This document shows, one piece after another, positions 23,701-35,200 of a DNA stretch of 64,000 bases. The stretch is from Pectinophora gossypiella (taxonomy: Eukaryota > Arthropoda > Insecta > Lepidoptera > Gelechiidae), in NCBI RefSeq assembly GCF_024362695.1, contig NC_065422.1, positions 62,001 through 126,000 on the forward strand, read 5' to 3'. Positions within the stretch are counted from its first letter, which is position 1; every line of letters starts with the position of its first letter. The translations under genes were made by a program, and so were the position numbers. The notes under the pieces are model-generated. The model did not search any database, was not told where the DNA came from, and saw nothing but the letters and a program-made list of their open reading frames with translations.

Positions 23701-25807
23701 TATTAAACAACAATAATTGGGCAATAATTATTCTTATACTCTTGGAAGTTATCAATGCATGACTATATGTCGTACATTTTAGTATATCTGTGTGCAGAAG
23801 GTATTTCAGATTTTCACATTGTTTCGGTGGAGTGTTAATATTTCAACAGCGCAGTATTTTTGCCACTCAACGTTCTTTTGTTTACATACAATAAATCATA
23901 ATGCAAGGCTAGGGATAAGTCCCTAGCATTCTCCTATTTTGAAAGGTCCCCATGCATACAAAAAATAATAATGAAATAATATATTGCAGGTGTTCACAAA
24001 CCGGTGCTCATTCAAGGGATGTAAGACGAAAGAGATGGTGCCGCTGGTATGTGGGGAATGTTCTCTCAACTTCTGCTTGAGACATCGGCATGCTGTCGAC
24101 CATGCCTGCGAAGGAAAACTTGCAGCTAAAAGAAGACAGGCTACGTAAGTATTACATACATCACGCCAATTTAACAAAAAAATGGGTAAGTAGACACTAT
24201 GGAATTCCATTTGCTTCGATCCTGACACACTTCTCTTGCTTCCTCCACATTCATCAATTGTCTCACACAGCCGGCCGATTCAGGATAGATTGGTACTAAA
24301 CCTGTTCTAAGGACATCTCCAATTTGGTCAGTGTATGTCCTTCTAGGTCTTCCTCAGCCAGCTCTACCAACAACCGCTTTTGTAATCCTATGATCATTCT
24401 CATATGATCTATGTGTCCAAACCAACTTGGCAATCCCTTCTCAATCTTAGTGACTATTCATGTATTATTATGTACTTATACTTATAACCTTCCAATATGA
24501 TTCAATGTTGGCAATTTTACTTTCATTGCCATGATACAGGTTTTAAAAAACATAATTATCCCATCCTACCCTCTAAACACAAGCTTATTTTATAATAAAA
24601 AAAGTAACACATTTTTTTTGTTTGTTATCTTTTTCAGTAATGCTGCAATGGCGAGAATAAAGGCAGCGGATAATGCAGCCAGAACTACCGCCCCAGTAGC
24701 GAGTGTTAACGCCTTTTCAGAAGTGCAGGGAAATATGGTATGTATTCAATAAAATAACATACACATTGGCGCTAATTCCTGCAGACGCCACCTAATTTAA
24801 TTTTAAGTTATACCTGTCTTTTTCTTATTCGCTGAAAAAGAATGGCATAAAATTTATGGAATATACACGTCAACTTTAAGCAGAAATCTAAAACAACCGT
24901 CTAAAAATTTTACATCGGCCAACAGCACGTCAAACGGATTGCATACCAGCGCATTATTCGCCTGGGTTATTCATTCATTTTAAAATTAACTTGTTGACAA
25001 TCATCCGTCCCTTTCCTTTTGACGGGTATAACTTAAAATAAAATAAGGTGGTGTCTGCAGGAATCGGGGCCATGGACTCAAATTCAAAATTTCTTTATTT
25101 AATTTTGTTAACATAACTTGGTTACAATATGAATTGTAATTTTGTTTTTAGAAAAAACAACATTGATGTGCTTTTTTTGAACAAAACCTCGATTTCTTTC
25201 AAATAATTACATTCTAGGTATAAATTGTTACTAGCTTGTATATTACGAGGTTTTTTGTTATCAAATAACACATTCGAATGTGATTTTACAAAAAAGTTTT
25301 CTCATTAAGGCGACGATATCTATTTGAGTACCTATCAATTTGTTTTTGTGTAGTAGCTTCAATAAACAACATAACGAAAGCTTACGACTGTATCCCAATT
25401 GGGGTAGTCAGAGGTACATCCATCACAACATGAACTAACTCATGCCTCACCAAGCTTGCTGTGAGACCTGGTTTTAGGTTTACGCGGTTATTATAATAAT
25501 TAAAACACATAATAACGGGTTCTTACCGCGTTTAAATTAGGTATATGAGACTCCCGATATTTTGCCATGCGTGCCATGATCACGGAATGACGATGATCAG
25601 TCAACCCGTTATTATGTTTTAATTGCTGTTAGACCAACCGATATTGACTTACTTGCTTTTTTTCAGACTGAAGACGAGGCATTAGCGCACGCACTAGCTC
25701 TTTCCTTGCAAGAACAAAGCTTAGAGGCAAGAGAAACGAGCTTCGTCCGCGCTCTGGCGAGGCAGCGGGTAGGCGGCGAGCAAAACAACCGATGTTCCGT
25801 GTCTTAG
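20724..25807 (+). CDS. ZFAND2: AN1-type zinc finger protein 2 family (ZFAND2/AIRAP-like)
   Basis: Members bind ubiquitin and the proteasome and help clear damaged or ER-derived proteins under stress. Six exons: 20724-20778, 22703-22745, 23228-23414, 23990-24144, 24638-24737 and 25667-25807 (stop). They join in frame to 681 bp, 226 aa. The first AN1 finger starts at residue 10 (C...C, then FLPMKCDAC, H...HEC, CPLC). The second lies about residues 99-140 (CSFKGCKTKEMVPLVCGEC...CLRHRHAVDHAC). A ubiquitin-interacting motif, TEDEALAHALALSLQEQ, lies near the C-terminus. No C-terminal CaaX-type box is present: the protein ends CSVS, so it resembles ZFAND2A more than the membrane-anchored ZFAND2B. 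Introns contain a LINE relic and MITEs. Confidence 0.92.
20815..22030. repeat. Composite repeat in ZFAND2 intron 1 with GGTAACTATGGTAACC-like palindromes
   Basis: Motifs such as 'ggtaattatagctaccgatt', 'tcgatggtagctatacttac', 'catggtaactaaacctacca' and 'ttggtaaccatagttaccat' recur in both orientations. This suggests one or more decayed inverted-repeat elements. Ends are not resolved. Confidence 0.35.
23575..23695. repeat. Dispersed repeat fragment
   Basis: 'ctatccatgctactttctag ggaaaaataggg cagtggtttccctcttgc' resembles, from memory, a common lepidopteran interspersed repeat. There is no second copy in the window. Confidence 0.3.
24183..24460 (-). pseudogene. LINE reverse-transcriptase C-terminal remnant
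   Basis: On the minus strand the sequence encodes a broken version of the same RT C-terminus seen at 9967-10233: a GLPSWFGH-like start, a LxxLEMSL-like core, then the tail complementary to 'ctatggaattccatttgctt'. Stops interrupt it. It lies in ZFAND2 intron 4. Confidence 0.55.
24766..25072. mobile_element. MITE family 'GGCCCCGATTCCTGCAGACACC', copy 1
   Basis: Ends are inverted ('tggcgctaattcctgcagac' and 'gtctgcaggaatcggggcca'), followed inward by 'taagttatacctgtc' and its complement. Further copies are at 27681-28040, 32359-32699 and 33254-33629. Confidence 0.7.
25478..25625. mobile_element. Fold-back element 'AACGGGTTCTTACCGCGTTTAAA'
   Basis: Shares 'taacgggttcttaccgcgtt' and 'cccgttattatgttttaatt' with the cleaner copy at 34957-35073. 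Confidence 0.5.
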
Positions 25808-25913
25808 CATACGAATGTATATCGTCTATATCTATCGCATGTGATTTAAACGAAGCATAAAATTCAGTTCGGATTTATACCCGCACTTGGTTAATCTTCG
25901 AAGAGATGTTTAA

Positions 25914-26306
25914 GGCCTCAAACTGGATGACAGCGGCAGCGGCGCGGCGGTGCGGGGTGCGGCGCGTTCAAATGCTAAGATTTATATTGAAGTGTTCTCG
26001 GTGGCAGCGGCGCGGGGAGCGGGGTACGAGCGGTGCGCTCTAGTCGAGCGGTGTCTGCGTTTGAAACTCGCCCTTTTGTTTCCTTTGTTCATTATAGGGA
26101 TTCAGATCTTCTTTTGCCCATAATAAATCGTACGAAACAAAAGAACTATAATCGAAAATGCGTTGTTGCCGTTTCGACGTCGCGTTCATTTGAGACACAA
26201 CTCCATACCGCCGCAACACCGCGCGATCTGGCCGCTGGCATCGAGAACGGAACAGCGGCCGCCGCGCCGCTATCGCCGCCGCGCCGCTGTCATCCAGTTT
26301 GAGCCC
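25914..26306. mobile_element. GC-rich PIF/Harbinger-type MITE downstream of ZFAND2
   Basis: Terminal repeats GGCCTCAAACTGGATGACAG and CTGTCATCCAGTTTGAGCCC are flanked by TAA on both sides (25911-25913 and 26307-26309). The GC-rich interior is built of GGCAGCGGCGCGG blocks in opposite orientation at the two ends. It has no transposase. Superfamily and base composition match the element at 63096-63357. Confidence 0.75.
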
Positions 26307-26825
26307 TAAAGGTCGGCTGTATGGCGAGTAAGTTTAAGTTTGCACGATATTGCGTTCGCGATCTGGAAGTCCTGGGTTGGATTAAATCTTAAAATTTACC
26401 ATACTTCAGGCTTTTACAGTAACATATACAAATACCCACTCCTCACCATGTTCAAAGTTCATAAAATTAAGAAACTTTCTAAATGACAGTATCTTTGTCT
26501 GTGTAAGAATAACTTATAAGTAAATCACATGCGAATTAGAAATACGCTAGAAAATATCGAACTGTAAGTTTAACGGGTACAATCGTATGACATGTTACTA
26601 TTACTACACATTTTTGATCATTTACAAGGCGACGGGAACTATTGCTCTTAAGTTTCACTTATTCAATATTTTAAAAATTAAAAAAAAATGTTATTGAATT
26701 AGGCTTCATTAAATACAGCTAGATTAGAATCACAGTAAGACAGACACATCCGGACAGAAACGAAAATCTCATTCTTAACGTGTACCGCTTACCTAGTAAG
26801 TGAGAGCGAGGCAGATACTTCTTCT

Positions 26826-27195
26826 ATCATGTGGATTGTGAGGTGAATTACCAACCCCATCCACCCTGGTGTCAGGGTTATTACTGAGCCGCCATAGGCC
26901 CCTGACATGACAACAAAACAGTTGAAAGGCAAATTCTGAATGTCAATGGGAATCTTATAGTAAAAACGTATACATTGCCCCTTAAAAGATTTTGTGATAT
27001 TCTATTATTCTTTGTTATATAGTGCGAGAGACATATCTCTCGTCTCCTTCACACCAAGCTGTATTTCTGTGCTACTGTCATTCTATTCAAGACATATTTA
27101 ATGATGTAATCATTTATGTGTTCACATTTGACTAGTACCCTGACACCAGGGTTGATGAGGTTGGTATTCCACCTCACAACCCACACGATAGAAGA
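26826..27195. repeat. Inverted repeat pair with 'CCACCCTGGTGTCAGGGTTA'
   Basis: The left arm ('tgaggtgaattaccaacccc ... ctggtgtcagggtta') and right arm ('taccctgacaccagggttga ... ccacctcacaacccacac') are inverted copies of about 57 bp. A third relic is at about 32930-32990. Probably a fold-back element or MITE. Confidence 0.45.
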
Positions 27196-27680
27196 AGATT
27201 TGACTAGTATATTGTGCGCATTGTAATATTTCAGCACTTATCTTGAACGTAGCTTCAATGAGCAATAATTCGAAAGTATTTTTGACCAACAAGTTTATAC
27301 CGATTGTTTTATTGTCAATTATAAGTTATGTACCGTGCTGTTTGAAGAATAGACATATCTGTAAATGTTTGGAAATCATATTGACTTCAATAGGCTATTT
27401 GACTGGGTCAAAGATAAATTATAAAATGCTAAACTAGAAATAGAACCCATTGTAAGATGTTAAAAATCAATCTCATTTTACTTTTCGACTTATTTTCTGG
27501 TGTCTGCAGGAAATGATCGAAAAACTACCCATATATAGTTTATTGGCCTTACTGCTCATGTAGGAATACGCTAGTTTCCAACTAGTCAAATCAGTTACTT
27601 TTTATTAAACGTCAAAACACGAAATGACTATGGAATTTGTTTGAAAAAGCACACTGACGCCATAGAATAACATGATAAAA

Positions 27681-28040
27681 TGGCCCCGATTCCTGCAGAC
27701 ACCGCCTAATTTTATTTAAAGTTATATCCGTCATTTTCATATCCGTCGAAAAGGAAAGGGACGGATGATTCACAGCTCTTAATTTTAGGAAGAATGAGTG
27801 AATGAATGAATAACCCGGGAGAATCAAAAGGTACGTCGCTGGTATGCAATCCGTTTGACGTGCTGTCTACTTAACTGTGTCGGGTTATTGACGGATGTAA
27901 AATTTTTAGACGGTTGGTTTAGATTTGTGCTTAAAATTGACGTGTGTTCCATAAATTTTATGCTTCCTTTTCGGCGGATAAGAAAATGACAGATATAACT
28001 TAAAATAAAATTAGATGGTATTTACAGGAATTAGCACCAA
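27681..28040. mobile_element. MITE family 'GGCCCCGATTCCTGCAGACACC', copy 2
   Basis: Left end 'tggccccgattcctgcagac'. The right end is diverged ('ggtatttacaggaattagca'). Confidence 0.65.
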
Positions 28041-29269
28041 TGTCGGACTTATTAATATTATTTCTTGTTTAAAATTCATAAATAAGTTAAATACAAAAAA
28101 AAGAAAATGTTTTTCGTTAGTTTTAGATGTGTCTTTAGTTAGTAATCGGAATTTCATAATTTATCTTGAACCTAGTACACGACTCAATAAATTATCTTGT
28201 TAATTTCGTTGTCATTGGCAGTTAATTATTAAAGTTTGTAAGTAATGTCGCATACATCGTTCAACATAATTAATTTTGATAGATAGCTGTAAATGTGCAC
28301 CTTTACCATGGTCCAACAAACTTAACTTGATTAAAATGACATATCTTTTGTCTCTTTCGTACTTGGCTAAATACCGTTAGTGCGAAAAAGACAAAAGAGT
28401 CGCTAGACTACGAATACGGGAATATTCACGTTGCTCGATTTATATCGTAGCGCAGCATTAACTGATTATAATTTAAACTTTCCTATAAGAAAACCGCCTA
28501 CCATCGTTTTTTGCACAATCAAGTAGACATTCTAAATTTTATTTCGTTACTGTGTCACTAACACATTGTATTGTACATTATTCGCATTCCACGATTTCCA
28601 ATTCTTGCAAAATGTTAAGACATAATATCTTTAAACTCCAATTTATCCATAATATTTATATTTCATTATTTGGTAATAACTAATATCATAATAATAACAC
28701 CTAACTCAGGCTTGTGTTCACGCGTATCGTTAAGAATCCTATGAAATATATTTTTGAGATAATATAATAAAATATAATATTATACAAATCAATGAGTTGT
28801 TTAATTTTACAAGTACTTACCTATTGAATAAAACTAGATTTTATTTTTATTCAAATATTTATTTATTAATGGAAAAATATAATGATTTAAGACTACATTT
28901 GGCATGATTAAAGCTTAAAATAATGGATCACAGTAGTATGAGTTTATATGTATAATATGACAATAACATTATATTATAAAATGTTGTAGATATAACATTT
29001 GTATACAAAAATATATTTTTAATATAATTTGAAAAATATATTACATTTCTGACACCCCCAGTGGAGCAGCGTGGTGGAGTATGCTTCATTCTGGGGCGTG
29101 TATATAGGCTATTTATGTATTATATTTGTACATGTAAACAGAACACAAAAAAATACGATAAGAGTCCTTTTTACCCATGAGTATGAAAGAAAACTAATTA
29201 CTATAAGGTTTTCCTTATTTTTTTTTTGTAGAATGGACCAGTCATAGTGGAAAATATAGTAGACATGTT
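28041..29269. other. AT-rich intergenic region
   Basis: No gene recognised. At 29053-29120 there is a truncated SINE family 1 piece ('gtggagcagcgtggtggagt'). Convergent gene ends (ZFAND2 from the left, malate synthase from the right) face this interval. Confidence 0.45.
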
Positions 29270-32200
29270 TTACAAGTTACTCAGTAACGCCTTATTGTGC
29301 AAAGTTCTGAACTTGTGGTTGTCGTTAAGGTAGCTGGTAATAAATTCAGGTGGGTTCCTAGAGAGGAATAGTTCAGTGCTCATATATCTAGCAGCTGTGA
29401 GACGCTTACGCTCCGCATTTGATCTGCACAAATTCTTGTGCGCGTGGGCAGCGAAACTTGCGACTGTCTTCTCCACCAGTTTCGCTGTCACATGCTGAGT
29501 CGGGTCGTCTTCTAGAGGGGGCTGGAAGATTTATTTTGTTATTTTATTACTTTAGTTAAAATACACACGTAAAAATAAACATAGCTGGCGAGGAAGGGGT
29601 ATAGTGCAGTCACGAGCATCAATATGCATACACTTTGATACCATGTCACATAATGTTTTTTGACAAATTGCGCTGTGAGTCACTAAATGTCAAATATTTA
29701 TGTTAGTGCGACAGAGTCCTAAAGTGGGTACATTATATTGCTCATGACTGTACACACCTCGGCTTACCCTTTCGGGGACACAGGCGTGATGCGATGTAGT
29801 TTATTAACAATACACAAGTAAAAGGAAATGTACTTGAAATGGTAACCAGTTAACAGAGATTGTTTAGATTAAAAAGGTTGGGCGCCCGCACACGTCGAAT
29901 ATCGTACTATCTACCTATGAATTAATTATAGATAGACATACACACATACACGAACTCACACCTATTTGCCACCGGGGTAAGCAGAGACCAATGAATACCA
30001 TTTGCTTCGACACTGACTCACTTCTCTTGTTTCCTCTACATTGAATTGTAAATAGAAGTTAAGGAAAATATAAATCTAAGTTTAAGATTATAAGAAAAAT
30101 TTATGTTGTTTTATTCCACAGTACACTTAAATATAAGGATATTACAAAATATAACACTTTAAATGTGGAAGATTAGTGCCGCAATCCCGTATTATGTGAC
30201 ACCAAGCGCTTTAATAAGGCCACATTGAAGCAATTCATATAAAAAACAATATTACTATTTGACATTTGGCAACATTCCGCACTTACTTTTATATCACACA
30301 TCGTCAGTTACCATCAGGTGAGTTTGTGGTCAAACGCGAACCTATACTATTAAAAAAAAATATGCGCAAACGTATAAAAAATAAACTACACTTACCGAAA
30401 ACCTGATCCACTGCCATATTTGCGTTCTAGAAATTTCGGCAGTCGCTGAATCTTCAACGTAGCCGTTGTAGAAGAAATGACCTATTCCAGCCAGCCAGTG
30501 GTATATGAACATAATAGACACTGCGACATTGTGTTTAAGCCCTTGTAAAGTAACTCCACCACTGGGAATAGTGAGGAGATCTGCTGAGGTTATGTTCGTT
30601 GTAAACTTTCGAAATATCTGGTTTGGAGTGTCACCGTTTTTCTTCCAAAGCTGGGGAGTAAATCGCGTGTTAGATTATACTGTACAGTATTAAAAAAATA
30701 AACACAATATAATTTGACAAGTTTATAGAGAATTCCGAAAAATTTAAACAAAGCCACCAAAAGTATAAAGTAAAAACGCAGACACCAATACCGAGGAGCC
30801 ATATATAGTAAAGATGCGGCACGAGGGCTGGAGGTGGGCCCAGCCCAGCTCAGTAGGTAGAGCATGAGACTCTTAATCTCAGGGTCGTGGGTTCCAGCCC
30901 CACGTTGGGCGCCACTGCGGCACGACGGGCGGAGGTGAAGGCCCGCAATTCCGACGTGCCAGCAGAATAGAGTAGTAGTAGTAAGACAGGAGTCCAACAG
31001 TAAACAGCGTAAAAAGGCCATATCGAAGCAATTCGTCTAATAAAGGAAAAATGCAATTTGACATTTGCGCATATAAAAGTAAGTGCGCAATGGAAACAAT
31101 ATGTCAAAAAGCAATATTGCTTTATTAGACGAATTGCTTTGATGTGGCCTTTTTAACCCTCCAGTTTATTAACTGGCACTTCACACAACAACAGCAACTT
31201 AAAGTAACAGTTGAACGATAATAGTATATAAAATACAATATAAATAAAATAAGATGCAATGGACACGTAGATCACAGTTAAAGATAATAGACACCGCCAC
31301 AGCTAAGCAATATAGATGTTACTCTTATCAAGGTCGAGGATGTAATGAATCAGAGCAAAATAAAAGGAATTGTGAAATGGAACGAGAAATTCGAAATTTA
31401 AAATGACTGACGGTAAAAAGTAGAGGCCAGTATGTGCAGAGTTTGCAATTTGCTAAAAAAACATTTGAAAGGTGGTCTACGATAGACACTATCTGTCTAT
31501 TGAGTAGTCGACTCTAGTTGAATTGTTATAAAATCAAAGGTTTCTTTGTCCCAATCAACTTTGCTTTGTTAAGCATTTGTATTGTTCAATAGTATAAAAG
31601 ATAGCCTATATTTTTGTTGGAAAACTTCCGCGATATAGGTGACCGAAAAAACCGGTTACTGTAAAAACATGATTTACTTTTTTGTGCTATTCGATGGGGA
31701 AGTTAAATGTTAAATTAGCAAAAAACATTTTTATGTGAATTTCTTACGCGACAACAGTATCGAGTCGCGATTATCGAGTCCTTGCAACAGTAAGAAGTAA
31801 TACTATCGATAGTATTGGTCTTAATGAGCTATCGATACTATCGACAATTAAACTATAGGTAGTTCGGCAACAGTAACTTTAGGTAGGTCCCCACTGCTTG
31901 GGCACGGGCCTTTCCTATGGATGAATAGGGAGATCGGGCCTTAAACCATCACGCGGGCCCAGTGCGGATTGATGGTTATTAACGACTGCTAATGCAGCCG
32001 GGACCAACGGCTTAACGTGCCTTCCGAAGCACGGAGGAGCTCGAGGTGAAAGCATTTTTTTTTGTGGTGGAAAGTTGCTTAACTATAACAATCGCAGATC
32101 GAACGCGTTTACCGCTGCGCCACCGAGCTCCTCAAAGTCGGTGGGTAGGCAAGTGAAATGAAAGTATAAAATGAAACTAACTACTTACTTCATTTACATA

Positions 32201-35200
32201 CGGAACCACTCTCGAGTCGTACACCATGAATCCGTCTACGCCTGCTTCAATCTCCTTGAGTTTCGCATCGAGTATTTTGTTAATAATTTCTTTCGAACTG
32301 AAATTCAAATAAATATTTTTTTATGTGATTAGATATATAATATAAAGTATATTATATAATCTAATTTTATTTTCAGTTATACCTGTCATTTTCCTATCCA
32401 CTGAAATAGAAAGGGACGCGTAATCGAGAGGCATAAAATTTATGGAACACATGTCAATTTTAGGCAGCAATTTAAAAAACCCTTCCAAAATTTTAAATTG
32501 GTCAAGAAACCGACAGAATTAAGTTGAAAGCACACGTCAACGGACTACATATGAGCGAGATGCCTATATTATTCGCACGCGTTCTTTCATTTTAAAATTA
32601 ACAGTAGTCAATCTTCCGTCTCTTTCCTTTTCGACGAATAAGAAAATAACGGGTATAACTTAAAATAAAATTAGGAGGTGTCTGCAGGAATCGGGGCTAT
32701 TACCTAAAAAAAAATAAACGAACGATCGTATAACAACACAGAACTTCAGATCGTATAAAAACACAAAAGCTCAGTATACCCAGCAGGGTCTGCCCTGCAC
32801 CGCGCGCGGTGCGGGTTGTCGTGCTTCGAGGGCTGAGCATGTCGTAAAAGCCGACACAAGGATTACGAAGTAGTTACTATATACTCCTTCATGCTGGATT
32901 ATTATAAGTACTAACTAAAAGACCTCCTATTGTGTGGATTGTGACATAGATGACCAACCTCATCAACCGTGGTCAGGCTTATTAATAAGCACTTATGTGT
33001 GATTGAGATTTTTTCTTACTGTTTATCGTTGACGTCAGCGCCTGGTTTGAGCATCGCAGCGGCCATTCCACCAGTAGCTGGGGCCCCCCGAGCGTGGCAA
33101 GTGGCCACAACTAACCGTAGGTAACTGTCCAAGAAATGACGGTCCATGTTCACGTATTTATTGCGGTCCGGCAAGAGAAACTCTTTGCGTTCACCTTTAG
33201 AAAGACATAAGTTATTAATAAACAAAATAAATTATTATTATTTAACAAGTCAATGGTGCTAATTCCTGTAAATACCATCTAATTTTATTTTAAGTTATAT
33301 CTGTCATTTTCTTATCCGCCGAAAAGGAAAGGGACGGGTAATCGACAAGCATATTTATGGAACACACGTCAATTTTAAGCACAAATCTAAAACAACCGTC
33401 TAAAAATTTTACATCAGTCAATAACCCGACACAGTTAAGTAGACAGCACGTCAAACGGATTGCATACCAGCGACATACCTTTTGATTCGCCCGGGTTATT
33501 CATTCATTTACTCATTCTTCCTAAAATTTTGAGCTGTGAATCATCCGTCCCTTTTGCTTTTCGACGGATATGAAAATGACGGATATAACTTAAAATAAAA
33601 TTAGACGGTGTCTGCAGGAATCGGGGCCATTAGTTAGTTTAGATTGCATAATAGGTACATTGTCGATGTGAGAAGTTGTAGAAGTTCAGGGGTTCTAAAA
33701 AAGGCGTCATAGAACCAATTCATCTAAAAAGCAACTTTGCAATTTGACATTTGCGCATATAAAAGTGCACTATGTCAACAATATGGGCCCGCGTGATGGT
33801 TTAAGGCCCGATCTCCCTATCCATCCATAGGGAAGGCCCGTGGCCCAGCAGTGGGGACGTTAATGGGCTGGTGATGATGTCAACAAATGTCAAATAGCAA
33901 TGCAATGAGGTGAATTGCTACAATGTTGCCTTTTTAATCCCCCAATTCAGTTTAAGTAGGTACAATTTTCTTCTTTATTATTATTATTTATAATTCTAAA
34001 GGGAAATTAGGCCACTACCAATACTACTTAGGTAGTATTGGTAGTGGACACTTGTAATTGGCAATGTGTCTGCAGGTACCTAATTAATTTACAAACTCTT
34101 GGTTATACATACGTACATAACGAAAGAAAAGAAAGGAAAACATGAAACAGTAGGACTAGGGCCCTGTGCTGGGAGGTTTTCTGGCCACGTCTTTCCCTCA
34201 GCGTTACAGATTCCGATGTGGTAGTAGTTTTACAGCTAGTTACATAATATGTAATTTAATTATGTTTGACGTTCAAAAAGCGCTAACTTTGTAAGCCAAT
34301 TTTGAAAAATAAATATTTTTGAATTTGAATTTTTGAACATCACGCCTATTTCCCGTTGGGGTAGGCAGAGACCACAACGCAGTTTTCCTAAGTCTTCCTA
34401 ACACCTATAAATAAGTAAAAAATTTTTTAAGCACCAAAATATTTATAATAAGTATTGTTTTTACCAAATTTTGCGATAACAGACGCACAGTAATCCCAAA
34501 TGCCGCAGTTGAGTCCTAAAGAATGTTCTTTGAGAGCATACAGTATCTCTTCCAACTCAAATGTGGATATTATATTCTCTATTAGGACACAAGCTTTTAT
34601 AGTTCCTTGGGGCAGACCAAGTTCGTTTTGGGTCCATACAAATATTTCATTCCATAGCAAAGCTTCCGAAGCCCCTTCCAGTTTTGACAGATAAAAATAT
34701 GGTCCACTATTTGCTTCATACAGTCTTTGCCCATTGTGGAACATAAGTATAGCAAAGTCCACCAAAGGCCCAATGGCTTCTTTTCCATCAATCTGGAAGG
34801 AAAATAAACCTAACATAAGTTCATGACTGTACAGGGTGTTAGTGACATCGTAACAAAAACTTTGAGGGATGATTCAGACCTTTATTTTGAGTTAATTTCA
34901 AGTGGAATTTTTCATCACCAAAGCTGAAAATAACACAAAAAGTCTACGCGGTTATTATCATAATTAAAGCACATACTAACGGGTTCTTACCGCGTTTAAA
35001 TGGGGATATGATATGGGAGTCTCATATCCCCATTTAAACGCGGTAAGAACCCGTTATTATGTGCTTTAATTACACAAAAAGTCATTAATTTTCCGTCAGA
35101 ATCATCCCCCTCAGTATTCGTTACGATGACTAACACCCCGTATATCCCAATTGTGATAGTCAGAGGTACATACATCGCAAGACATATGAAAATCAACTGA

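Noticed and set aside
30590..31107. 143- and 85-codon ORFs on the minus strand
   Set aside because: They run antisense across malate synthase exon 6, the tRNA-like sequence and a MITE, and have no coherent product.
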